Assembly: GCF_000421145.1 (NCBI RefSeq)
Contig: NZ_ATWH01000007.1
Span: forward strand, 1 to 64,000
DNA: 64,000 nucleotides
Source of the DNA: Glaciibacter superstes DSM 21135
GTDB taxonomy: Bacteria; Actinomycetota; Actinomycetes; Actinomycetales; Microbacteriaceae
Reading direction: 5' to 3'
In this document: positions 53,768-61,784 of the stretch, in pieces
Layout of the letters: each line of letters starts with the position of its first letter
Numbering within the stretch: the stretch's first letter is position 1
Translations under genes and position numbers: made by a program
The notes under the pieces: model-generated
Database searches by the model: none
Seen by the model: the letters and a program-made list of their open reading frames with translations, nothing else
What the model was told of the DNA's origin: nothing

Positions 53768-54479
53768 TTAGATGATTATGGCTTGTTCGGGTGACCGGTC
53801 GGGTTGGGGACAGTGGCTGTGGCTGTGGCGTGATCGTTTGACGTGCAATTTGGTGTATTTGCGTTTGACCACGCGAGGGTTGGCTCGGGGTTTTCGGTGG
53901 GGCAACAGGCGCTGGGTGAGCTCGCCGATCGCGTGAGCCCAGAGCCGTCCGATGGCATCACGTGTGTGAGGGGAAAAAGCGCCCTGTTGGGCGATGGAGC
54001 TGCGGGTGATGCGCAACGCGGCGGTGAAGGAGACTCGATCGGGATCTCGTCCGGCGTGAAAGGCGGCGTCGAGCATGAGCGTGCGGATGGCGTAGTGACA
54101 GCACAGGTGTCCCCAGATCTCCTGCAGCACGAGCTTGGGGGATTTTGAGCGCAGCACGGTGCGGGGCCCGCGTTGGTGGGTCTTCAGCTCGTCGAAGGCG
54201 GACTCGATCTCCCACCGTTGTGCGTAAGCGCCGGCCAGCTGAAGCGCTGAGGCTTCACGAGGGTTGAGGATGGTGGTGATCAGTCGCAACGGGCCAGCGG
54301 GTTCTCGTCCGTCTTTGGAGGCCGCGACGATCCACCTTCCGGCAGCACTGGTCGAGATGCCCAGCAGTCGAGCGAGAACCGGGGTCGGTAGTTGGAGGGC
54401 TAGCTGTCGGAGTGCAGTGTTTTGCGCGGCCTCGGGTCGGACGCTGATTGCGCGTAGTCGCAAATCCGGAGAGAAGTTG
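53768..54479 (-). pseudogene. Fused integrase tail and IS4-type transposase tail
   Basis: One open frame joins two gene ends. Residues after the start region read LRQLALQLPTPVLARLLGIS then TSAAGRWIV, like the last 50 residues of actinobacterial tyrosine integrases. From about GREPAGPLRLITTIL on, the sequence is the C-terminal half of an IS4-type DDE transposase (YAQRWEIESAFDELKTHQRG with the catalytic Glu, RTVLRSKSPKLVLQE). Neither has its N-terminal catalytic part, so it is inactive debris. It abuts the SDR gene and lies at the right end of the inserted DNA. Confidence 0.75.
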
Positions 54480-55265
54480 TTACGGGACCGGAGTGATCCC
54501 ACCGTCGACGCGCAGCTCGGTGCCGGTAACGTAGCTGGCGAGCGGACTAGCCAGGTAGGCGACTGCCGCAGCTATATCGTCGCCAGTGCCCAGGCGTCCA
54601 ACAGGATTCGGCGCGTAGTCGGCCATCGCTTGGGAGGTCTGGTCACGGTCCCAACCCAGTAAACGGGCCCGTTCGTCGAACATCTGCAGCAGCCCTTCCG
54701 TGAGGATGACGCCGGGGCTGATGGTGTTGGCGGTGATACCGGTGCCGGCCAAATGTTGGGCCAGGCTGCTCGTCAGGTTCAGGACGGCGGCTTTGGCCGC
54801 AGAGTAGTCAACCAAGTTTGCCTGTGGTGTGGTAGCCGCTCGGCTCCCCAGTGTGATGATGCGGCCCCACCCGGTCGCGAGCATCGTGGGCAACAGAGCT
54901 TGGACCATCCGCACGACGGTGACCACATTGCCGTCGTAAGAGGTGGCCCATGCCTGTGGGTCAGTGGTTATCCAGTCGTGTTCGGAAAAGGGACCGGCAT
55001 TGTTCACCAGAATCTGAACCCGCCACGCTTGTGCCTTCTGTGCAACGCTTCCCGCCTCGTCGGGATCGGTTAGGTCGCCCAAGGCCACCTCGACAGTGCC
55101 GCCGATCGTCTGCAGCTCTTCGGCCACGGAGTATGCCCGTTCCTGATTCCGGCCGTGGACCATGACGGAGCATCCCTCAGCGGCCAGGCGGCGAGCAATC
55201 GCCGCGCCGATCCCACCGGTACTTGCCGTCACCAGAGCACGTCGACCATCCAGTTCAAGGTCCAT
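54480..55265 (-). CDS. Short-chain dehydrogenase/reductase
   Basis: 261 residues. Cofactor motif TASTGGIGAAIARRL, NNAG, catalytic Ser in TLGSRAATTP, YxxxK in YSAAKAAV and ending DGGITPVP. The family's TGGxxGIG is TASTGGIG. It stands alone between the transposase relic and the broken permease, so it may be passenger DNA of the element. Substrate unknown. Confidence 0.88.
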   Translation of the reverse strand: MDLELDGRRALVTASTGGIGAAIARRLAAEGCSVMVHGRNQERAYSVAEELQTIGGTVEVALGDLTDPDEAGSVAQKAQAWRVQILVNNAGPFSEHDWITTDPQAWATSYDGNVVTVVRMVQALLPTMLATGWGRIITLGSRAATTPQANLVDYSAAKAAVLNLTSSLAQHLAGTGITANTISPGVILTEGLLQMFDERARLLGWDRDQTSQAMADYAPNPVGRLGTGDDIAAAVAYLASPLASYVTGTELRVDGGITPVP

Positions 55266-55460
55266 CGATCAAGCTTATGACGTCTGTCTGTGACAGTCTG
55301 AAGTGGCCCCGGGGTGACGTCACAGTGGGGCCAAATCAAGTTGACATACACAAAGCCGCGGCCGCAAGGCTCACACCGGCCGCGGCCGAGTCGTTGATGG
55401 AGCTCAAATCGCGCTTGGACCGCAGTATGAAAGCCGCCAGCGAACAGCGTGCAATCTTGA
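55266..55460. other. Right junction zone with two inverted repeats
   Basis: TGGCCCC (55304-55310) pairs with GGGGCCA (55327-55333) and encloses the palindrome TGACGTCA. GCCGCGGCCG (55355-55364) pairs perfectly with CGGCCGCGGC (55377-55386). The permease frame loses family likeness at about 55462, so this zone is foreign DNA, probably the end of a mobile element. Confidence 0.55.
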
Positions 55461-55632
55461 GCAAGGATGGATACGCGTAGAACGCGATCAGGTAGACCAC
55501 CAGAGGAGCGGCGAACGCTGCTGCCACCCATCGGGAGCCATTGAGCCCGGCCCGCCTCCGCCGGTGCGGGGGGTGGACGGCCGACGCGATGTTGGATGTC
55601 GGCGTTGCGGCCGGCGCCGTGGAGATCGTCAT
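55336..55632 (-). pseudogene. Truncated CUT1 ABC permease (5' end only)
   Basis: 98 codons. Residues 1-54 look like a normal MalF-type start (basic stretch HRRRRAG, first membrane segment WVAAAFAAPLVVYLIAFYAY), then after YPSLLKI the sequence turns into unrelated residues and stops. A functional permease has about 300 residues, so this is cut at about 55462. It follows the solute-binding gene on the same strand, as expected for a sugar importer whose remaining genes were lost at the insertion. Confidence 0.75.
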
Positions 55633-55689
55633 CACATGTCCTTCGTGATCGGTTCCGGGGCGGGCGAGGTGCCGCCCCGGAACCTGGTG

Positions 55690-56949
55690 TCAGTTACCGT
55701 CGGTTGCGGTAGCCGCGGCCTGCTGGGCCGCGTTGAGCGCATCCTGCGGCGACGACGCGCCGGACAGCGCACTCTGCACGGCCGTCCACAGATGCTCCGA
55801 GATCAGCGGGTAGTTGGTACCCATGTTGTCGCTGGTACGCTCCTTCGCGGCATTCACGGCCGGGACCCAGGTGTCGAGTTCCGGGTGCTCTTCGAGCAGT
55901 TGGTCCTGACCTTCGCTCGTCGGCGGAATGTAGTACGCGAAGGTGTTGGCCGTCTCGACGAAGCCTTCCGGTGTCGTCATGCAGTCGACAATCTTCTTGG
56001 TCGTCTCGTAGCGAGCGGTGTCTTCTTGCACCGGTGCGGTGATGAACTCGCCTCCGGTCGGGGCCGGAGCTACGCCGGAGTCGACTGCCGGAAGCTCGAT
56101 GACACCGGTGGTGAAGGACTGATCGGCGGCGCTGTTGACCTGCCACGTGCCGTTCTCGGCGAAGGCGAACTCGCCGGTGATGAACTCTTCCCAGCTGGAG
56201 TTCTGCGAGTTGCCGATCACCGATTGCGGAGCGTAACCGTCGTTCACCCAGTCGGTCCACAAGGTCAGAGCCTCGACGGCCTCGGGCGAGTCGAGTTCGG
56301 TCAGGTCGGCGCCGGCACCCCAGAACCACGGGAGGAACTGGAACGAACCTTCCTCGGTGTTGATACCTGCGAAGGTGATGCCCTTGTTTCCTGCCGCCGT
56401 CACCGTTGCGAGGGCGTCGGTCAGCGAAGCCCAGCTGGTGATCGACGCGGGGTCGACGCCGGCAGCCGAGAGGATGTCGGCGTTGTAGTACAGCGCAAGG
56501 GTATTCGCTCCGATGGGAACACCGTAGTCGTCGCCGTCGAGTTCGCCCGCGGCGAGCAAGTTGGCGTCCATTCCGGAGGTGTCGAGCCCGAGCTCTTCGG
56601 TGGTCGTCAGCATTCCGGTCTCTGCCAGGGTGGAGACAGCCGGATTGTCGAGCAAAATCAGGTCGGGCGATGTGCCCTCCTGAGCAGCGAGCAGCGCCTG
56701 GTTGGTCAGCGAGGTCGTGTCGTAGGCGGTGCGTTCAATCGTGACACCGGCATCGGTTCTACAGGCTTGCACGCGGTTCACCCAGTCGGAGCCCTCTTCG
56801 TGCTGCGGGTACGGGTCCCACCAGGTGTAGGTGGCCCCAGCAGCGTCGGTCGATGTCGGGTCGCCAGTACCGGAGCAGCCGGAGAGGGCGCCAACGGCGA
56901 GTGCCGTGACAGCGACGATGAGCGGCGCTCGTAGCTTGTTGTTGAACAT
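55690..56949 (-). CDS. CUT1 ABC solute-binding lipoprotein (orphaned)
   Basis: 419 residues. Lipobox LSGC after a hydrophobic stretch; family 1 features TYTWWDPYPQHEEGSDWVN, PDLILLDNPAVSTLAETG, GVPIGANTLALYYNADILSAAGV. ATG at 56949 has AAGGAGG. Its permease is truncated just downstream, so the importer can only work if other permeases complement it. Probably an old di- or oligosaccharide system of the fucose locus. Confidence 0.88.
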   Translation of the reverse strand: MFNNKLRAPLIVAVTALAVGALSGCSGTGDPTSTDAAGATYTWWDPYPQHEEGSDWVNRVQACRTDAGVTIERTAYDTTSLTNQALLAAQEGTSPDLILLDNPAVSTLAETGMLTTTEELGLDTSGMDANLLAAGELDGDDYGVPIGANTLALYYNADILSAAGVDPASITSWASLTDALATVTAAGNKGITFAGINTEEGSFQFLPWFWGAGADLTELDSPEAVEALTLWTDWVNDGYAPQSVIGNSQNSSWEEFITGEFAFAENGTWQVNSAADQSFTTGVIELPAVDSGVAPAPTGGEFITAPVQEDTARYETTKKIVDCMTTPEGFVETANTFAYYIPPTSEGQDQLLEEHPELDTWVPAVNAAKERTSDNMGTNYPLISEHLWTAVQSALSGASSPQDALNAAQQAAATATDGN

Positions 56950-56992
56950 GTGTTCCTCCTTGAACGTGCCCGGACTCCCGGGCTCCTTGGTG

Positions 56993-58014
56993 TCAGTGTT
57001 GGGTTGGTGGTGCTGCGGTACTGCCACGGTCATCGATTCGGGGCGCGATCAGATCGACGACGGTTGATTCCGCATCTGCCGTGCCTTCAATGCGGGAGAC
57101 GAGGCGCTCGACTGCGCGACGGCCGAGTTCGTCGGCGGCGCTGTCGATCGCTGAATAGGGAAGTGAGAACGTGCGGGCGAAGTCGTCGGAATAGCGGCCG
57201 ATGACCGAGATGTCGGTCGGGGCAGACAGACCGCGGGACTGAAGAACGCTCGGCAGTGCGGCGGCGGCAGCCTCATTGTTGAGCAGAAGGCCCGTCGCAG
57301 TGGGATGCGCGTCGAGCAGCGCGGCGAGTTCGCTCCCGATCTGGGGCTGGCTCGACGAACCGAAGTGGTGGTGGAGTTTGACGCCGAGTTCGGCGGCACG
57401 GTGCTGTGCTGCGTTGGCGAGCCGCCACACATAGGCTCCACCGCGCTCCAGTACGTGTTCGGGCTGCGAGACCAGAATCAGGTTCCGGTGGCCGAGTTCG
57501 TGCAGGGTCTCGACCATGAGCCGTCCGGCAGCGACGAAGTCGAGATCGAACACGTCGATGCCCGTCGGTCGCCGGGCAGCCCCACCAGGGAACCAGGCTG
57601 AGCGGCTTTGCGAAGGATGTCCAGGCGATCGTCGCTCTCCGCCACGTTCAGCAGGATGAAGCCGTCAACCATTCGAGAATCCGAGATCCGCTTGAGCGCG
57701 GAGACGCCGTCCTCGTCTGTCAGGAGGAGCGTGTCGTAACCGCGTTCACGGGCACGATTGGTGACTCCGAGGATGTACTGCAGCATCGCGGGGGCGAATT
57801 CGTCTTCGAGGAACCGTGCCAGCAGACCGAGCACTTTCGTCTGCGAGGTCGCGAGGGCCTTCGCTCCCGCATTCGGCGTATAACCGAGGTTCCGCACCGA
57901 CTGCTCGACCCTCTCGCGCACCTCGACGGAGATAGACCGCTTGCCGGACAGCGCGTACGACGCCGTGCTCCGCGAGACTCCCGCGACGCGGGCCACGTCT
58001 CCAATTGTCACCAT
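56993..58014 (-). pseudogene. LacI-family regulator with a one-base frameshift
   Basis: Start VTIGDVARVAGVSRSTASYA with hinge NAGAKALATS runs to about 57570, where the frame shifts. The remaining effector domain (VFDLDFVAAGRLMVETLHEL, TGLLLNNEAAAAALPSVL, SVIGRYSDDFARTFS) continues in another frame to 56993. Adding one C in the run read GGCGACCGACGGGC on the minus strand restores GDPTGIDVFDLD. Either a real recent mutation or a sequencing error. ATG at 58014 lies next to two palindromic operators. Confidence 0.8.
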
Positions 58015-58036
58015 TGCGATCTCCGTCACCATCGAA

Positions 58037-58065
58037 TCGAACCGGTTCGAATCGAACCGGTTCGA
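58037..58065. promoter_or_regulatory. Two tandem LacI-type operators
   Basis: The perfect 14-base palindrome TCGAACCGGTTCGA occurs at 58037-58050 and 58052-58065, spaced 15 bases, immediately upstream of the LacI gene start. The CG-centred palindrome is typical of LacI-family sites; autoregulation is likely. Confidence 0.8.
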
Positions 58066-58124
58066 CCGCATAAGCGGCGGCGTCCTGGCGCAAGACAGAA
58101 CTGCCGCTTGGCTCGGATGCGTGG

Positions 58125-58143
58125 TAGACATCCGACGTATAGA
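58125..58143. promoter_or_regulatory. Operator-like sequence shared with the fucD promoter
   Basis: TAGACATCCGACGTATAGA lies 123 bases before the hydrolase gene and matches the sequence at 14269 in 18 of 19 bases and in the same orientation. Confidence 0.7.
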
Positions 58144-58265
58144 GTTGTTTTGACGGCGTCCGATTCAGAGTCCCGCGGCTTGCATGAGCATCGCGGACAC
58201 ATAGTTCAGATGTTCTGCCCGCGATTGCACACAAACAGCTCGCACACAAACAAAGGAGTTCACGA

Positions 58266-59141
58266 ATGAGATTCGCCCGCCTCGGACCGATAGGACACGA
58301 GATACCGGCCGTTCTGGTCGACGACACCTATTACGACGTGTCGCAGCTCACGAAGGAAATCGACGGGGCATTCCTTGAGACGCTCTCCGAGACCGGGGGA
58401 GCGGATGCCGTTCGTGCGGCAGCCCTGGCCGGTTCGCTTCCGGCCATCGACAATGCGGGCTCGCTGCGAGTCGGGTCGCCGATCGCCAGGCCGAGCGCGA
58501 TCGTCTGTATCGGCATGAACTACGCCGCGCATGCCGCCGAGTCCGGCTCGGCGCCGCCCGAGATCCCAATCATCTTCCTGAAGACCCCGAACACCGTCGT
58601 GGGGCCGAACGACGACGTGCAGATTCCCCGGGGCAGCACCAAGACCGACTGGGAGGTCGAGCTCGGAGTGGTGATCGGCCGGCGGGCCTCCTACCTCGAT
58701 TCGCCGGCCGACAGCATCCGTCATATTGCCGGCCTCGTGACCGCTAACGATGTGTCTGAGCGCGACTTTCAGCTGAACGCGTCTGGCGGCCAGTGGTCGA
58801 AGGGCAAGTGTGCGCCGGGGTTCAACCCGACCGGACCCTTGCTGGTGACGCCGGATGAGGTCGACCACCAGAACCTGCGACTGCAGAGTTGGGTGAACGG
58901 CGAGGCAAGGCAGGACTCACGCACCGCAGACCAGATCTTCGACGTGGACTTTGTGATCTGGCACCTGAGCCAGTACCTCACGCTCGAGCCTGGCGACCTG
59001 GTGCTGACCGGCACACCGGAGGGCGTCGGGCTCTCCGGGCGCTTCCCGTACCTTGCCGACGGCGACGTGTGTGAGATCGAGATCGAGGGACTCGGTCGCC
59101 AACGACAGGTGTTCCGCGCGTTCGAGGGGGCGCGGGTATGA
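58266..59141 (+). CDS. FAH-family hydrolase, probable 2,4-diketo-3-deoxy-L-fuconate hydrolase
   Basis: 291 residues. The fumarylacetoacetate-hydrolase fold is evident from ICIGMNYAAHAAESGSAPPE, the metal ligands in TDWEVELGVVIG, GLVTANDVSERDFQ and the end LTLEPGDLVLTGTPEGVG. Members with this N-terminal pattern perform the last step of non-phosphorylated L-fucose or L-rhamnose breakdown. ATG follows AAAGGAG. The next gene overlaps it by four bases, and the shared operator upstream ties both to the fucD-like gene at 12948. Confidence 0.87.
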   Translation: MRFARLGPIGHEIPAVLVDDTYYDVSQLTKEIDGAFLETLSETGGADAVRAAALAGSLPAIDNAGSLRVGSPIARPSAIVCIGMNYAAHAAESGSAPPEIPIIFLKTPNTVVGPNDDVQIPRGSTKTDWEVELGVVIGRRASYLDSPADSIRHIAGLVTANDVSERDFQLNASGGQWSKGKCAPGFNPTGPLLVTPDEVDHQNLRLQSWVNGEARQDSRTADQIFDVDFVIWHLSQYLTLEPGDLVLTGTPEGVGLSGRFPYLADGDVCEIEIEGLGRQRQVFRAFEGARV

Positions 59142-59905
59142 GGGCGGCGTCGCCGGCTGGGGAATTCGCCGGGTTGGTCGCCGTCGTGACCGGGGGAGCG
59201 TCGGGCATCGGCGCTGCGATCGCCCACCGTCTGCACGAAGCCGGCGCATCCGTCGCCGTGCTCGACTTGCAGCCAGACGGCGCGGACGCCGCCCATTTCG
59301 CCGTGCAGACCAATATCGCCGACGACGCCTCCGTGCGCGCGGCCATCGATGCGGTGACGGGGAAATTCGGGCGGCTCGACATTGTGATCAACAACGCCGG
59401 CATCGGGGCCCAGGGCACGATTGCAGACAACGACGACGCCGAGTGGGAGCGGGTGCTGGGCATCAACGTGGTCGGAATCGCCCGCGTGACGCGTGCCGCA
59501 CTGCCCTGGCTGCGGAAGTCACCCTCGGCAGCCGTGGTGAACACGTCATCAATCGCCGCGACCGCTGGATTGCCTGAGCGAGCCCTGTACAGCGCATCGA
59601 AGGGGGCCGTGCTCTCGCTGACCCGCGCGATGGCTGCCGATCACCTGCGCGAGGGCATCCGGGTCAACTGTGTGAGCCCTGGCACCGCCGACACCCCGTG
59701 GATCGGCCGGTTGCTGGAGAAAGCCGACGACCCGGCCGCCGAGCGCGCCGCATTGAACGCGCGCCAGCCGCACGGCCGCATGGTCGCGCCAGACGAGGTG
59801 GCGGATGCCGTCGCCTACCTGGCCAGCCCGCGCTCCGGCTCGACGACCGGAGTCTCGCTCGCCGTCGACGGCGGCATGCAGAACCTGCGCCTGCGGCCAG
59901 AGTAG
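59138..59905 (+). CDS. SDR, probable 2-keto-3-deoxy-L-fuconate dehydrogenase
   Basis: 255 residues. TGGASGIGAAIAHRL, NNAG, Ser in VNTSSIAATAG, YSASKGAV and the substrate-loop end SPGTADTPWIGRLL, RQPHGRMV as in the L-fucose pathway dehydrogenases. It oxidises the keto-deoxy acid made by fuconate dehydratase with NAD+, producing the substrate of the hydrolase encoded just before it. ATG overlaps the hydrolase stop. Confidence 0.87.
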   Translation: MRAASPAGEFAGLVAVVTGGASGIGAAIAHRLHEAGASVAVLDLQPDGADAAHFAVQTNIADDASVRAAIDAVTGKFGRLDIVINNAGIGAQGTIADNDDAEWERVLGINVVGIARVTRAALPWLRKSPSAAVVNTSSIAATAGLPERALYSASKGAVLSLTRAMAADHLREGIRVNCVSPGTADTPWIGRLLEKADDPAAERAALNARQPHGRMVAPDEVADAVAYLASPRSGSTTGVSLAVDGGMQNLRLRPE

Positions 59906-59925
59906 TCGCGCGCCCACCGCCCGTC

Positions 59926-60000
59926 CGCAACCCTCGTTACGCAGCCCTCGTTGCGCAACCCTCCCCGCCTTCGCAACCCTCCCCACCTTCGCCGAGCCGT
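59926..60000. repeat. Short imperfect repeats after the SDR gene
   Basis: Units of the kind gcaaccctc (five or so copies, some reading gcagccctc) alternate with cgttac/cgttgc and ccgcc/ccacc in the gap before the convergent TetR gene. No gene or hairpin with a T tract is evident. Confidence 0.5.
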
Positions 60001-60039
60001 GAGTTATGCACCTTAAATCGCGATGGGAAGGTGCTCAGC

Positions 60040-60699
60040 TCACGGTTCGGCGGGGGAATCTGGGACGGGGAGGGCGGACGCATCGGCTCCGGCGGCAATC
60101 AGGCGTGAACGGATGCCGCGGAGCGCGCGGTCATACACCGTCGCGTCGTCGAAGAGCACGGATTCGTCGTTCGCCGCGAAGTACAGTCCGGAGATCTCGA
60201 AGCGCAACTGGGCGGCATCCGTTTCAGCGCCAAGTTCGCCATTGTCGATTGCGGTCTGCAGCGCGTGCTGGAAGTAACTGTCAGACGTGCGGATGGACCC
60301 GACGATCAGTTCGCGCACCGCACCGGGCTTGGAGTCGAAGTCCGCGGCGACCGCCCGGAAGAAGCAGGCGCCAGCGAACACGCGACGCTCTGAGTACCGG
60401 AGCCAGGCGATGGAGTAGGCCCAGACCCGCGCCAACCCGCGTGGGTGTTCGCGCGCCGGTGCGACCACCTCGGCGACGAAGACCTCGGCGGCCGCCTCGA
60501 CGGTCGCGAGCTGCAGCTTCTCCTTCGAGCCGAACAGGGCGGCGACACCGCTCTTGCTCGAGTCCACCTCCGTGGCGAGCCGCCCGATCGAGAGCCCGTC
60601 GAGACCTTCGATGGAGGCGATGTTCATGGCGCGCTCAAGCACGGCCTGGCGGGAACGCTCCCCGCGCAGCCGTCTTCCATCTGACTCTTGACTCGTCAC
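60040..60699 (-). CDS. TetR-family transcriptional regulator
   Basis: 219 residues. N-terminal HTH (about 15-60; GLSIGRLATEVDSSKSGVAALFGSKEKL) and a C-terminal ligand domain of the kind with FFRAVAADFDSKPGAVRE. It diverges from the alpha/beta hydrolase gene, with AT-rich sequence between them, so it probably controls that gene and itself. Start ATG at 60699. Confidence 0.88.
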   Translation of the reverse strand: MTSQESDGRRLRGERSRQAVLERAMNIASIEGLDGLSIGRLATEVDSSKSGVAALFGSKEKLQLATVEAAAEVFVAEVVAPAREHPRGLARVWAYSIAWLRYSERRVFAGACFFRAVAADFDSKPGAVRELIVGSIRTSDSYFQHALQTAIDNGELGAETDAAQLRFEISGLYFAANDESVLFDDATVYDRALRGIRSRLIAAGADASALPVPDSPAEP

Positions 60700-60789
60700 G
60701 ATTTAATAGTACGCTCGTTCGTGTTGTTATATGTCATTGATCTGCACTCTTCTGAAACCACTCTGCCGTACCAGCACGAAAGGCACACC

Positions 60790-61707
60790 ATGAATCGGAT
60801 ACATCCTGTCGTCCAGCAGAGTTTCGGCGTGGCGAGCAGGCTCTCTCCGCGAGTGGCGGCCGCTCTTGCCCTTCCGCTGTTCAGAGCGATGGGCCGGCGG
60901 GCGCGTCTGCGGGAGAGTGAACGAGCGACCCACGAGAGCGCAGCGCGCGAGACGCTCACCGTGCAGGGCAAGCGAGTGCAGGTGTACGTGTGGGGGAGTG
61001 GCGGGTCGACCGTGCTGCTCGTGCACGGCTGGCAGAGTCGTGCGTCTCGATTCGCGACCCTGGTGCGCGACCTGCGTGCGGAGGGAAAGACCGTCGTCGC
61101 CTTCGACGCGCCTGCCAATGGAGAGTCGGCCGGGCGGCACACCGATCTGCTCGAGTACATCGAGATCATCGAGAAGCTGCAGGCGAAGTTCGGCCTGTTC
61201 GACGCCATCGTCGGCCACTCCTTCGGGGTGCTCGCGGCATTGGTTGCGGTCGCCGATGGGGTCGCGGCCCGCAGCGTGATCGGTATAGCGGGTGTCAGCA
61301 GCGGCGACCATCTGGTGCAGTCCTTCGGTGAGGCAATCGGGTTGTCGGATGCCGCGCGCGTTCAGCTGGCCGACCTCTTCATCCGGCGCATCTCGGCCGA
61401 CGCGGACGGCAACGCGACCGTGCCCGTTGGTCGCGACCTGAAGCGTTTCGATGCGGCGATGCATCCGGTTACCGTGCCGCTTCTGCTATTGCACAGCCGT
61501 GACGACCGCTCTGTCGACATCGCCCAATCGCGTCGGCTGCTGGATGCCCACCCCGGCCTTGCAGAACTGGTCGAGGTCGATGAGCTCGGCCACAATCGCA
61601 TCCTGAACGATGATGCGGTTCTGGACCGAGTGCTCGCCTTCGTCGAGGCGGCCCGGTCTGTGCCTGTGCCTGTGCCTGTGCCGCGCTCCGACGCCGCCTC
61701 CCGCTGA
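60790..61707 (+). CDS. Alpha/beta hydrolase
   Basis: 305 residues. Oxyanion region LLVHGWQSRASRF, nucleophile Ser in VGHSFGVLAA, Asp in HSRDDRSVD and His in DELGHNRIL form a complete triad. The C-terminus has a VPVPVPVP stretch encoded by a cctgtg repeat. ATG at 60790 follows GAAAGG and gives a normal start; the frame is open to 60688 but that part overlaps the promoter. Likely an esterase or lipase-like enzyme under TetR control; substrate unknown. Confidence 0.87.
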   Translation: MNRIHPVVQQSFGVASRLSPRVAAALALPLFRAMGRRARLRESERATHESAARETLTVQGKRVQVYVWGSGGSTVLLVHGWQSRASRFATLVRDLRAEGKTVVAFDAPANGESAGRHTDLLEYIEIIEKLQAKFGLFDAIVGHSFGVLAALVAVADGVAARSVIGIAGVSSGDHLVQSFGEAIGLSDAARVQLADLFIRRISADADGNATVPVGRDLKRFDAAMHPVTVPLLLLHSRDDRSVDIAQSRRLLDAHPGLAELVEVDELGHNRILNDDAVLDRVLAFVEAARSVPVPVPVPRSDAASR

Positions 61708-61784
61708 CAGGGCTGAGAGGAAACTATTCGCTATATGTCCGAACTCGGCTGGTGCGTCGCATCCGTCACCGCCAGACTGGCCTT

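Noticed and set aside
55223-55480. 85-codon plus-strand frame at the right junction
   Set aside because: No ribosome site or known domain; it crosses both inverted repeats and the permease break, so it is probably a chance frame.
55564-56934. 456-codon plus-strand frame opposite the solute-binding lipoprotein gene
   Set aside because: Arg/Gly/Val-rich shadow; the minus strand has lipobox, binding-protein motifs and a strong ribosome site.
14269-58143. The 19-base match at 14269 and 58125 as attachment sites of one integrated element
   Set aside because: Direct orientation fits, but the right copy lies beyond the LacI gene, SBP and truncated permease, which look native. A shared operator explains the match better.
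59926-60000. CRISPR-like array
   Set aside because: Repeats are about 9 bases, degenerate and without spacers of constant size; no cas genes. No CRISPR array was seen anywhere in the window.
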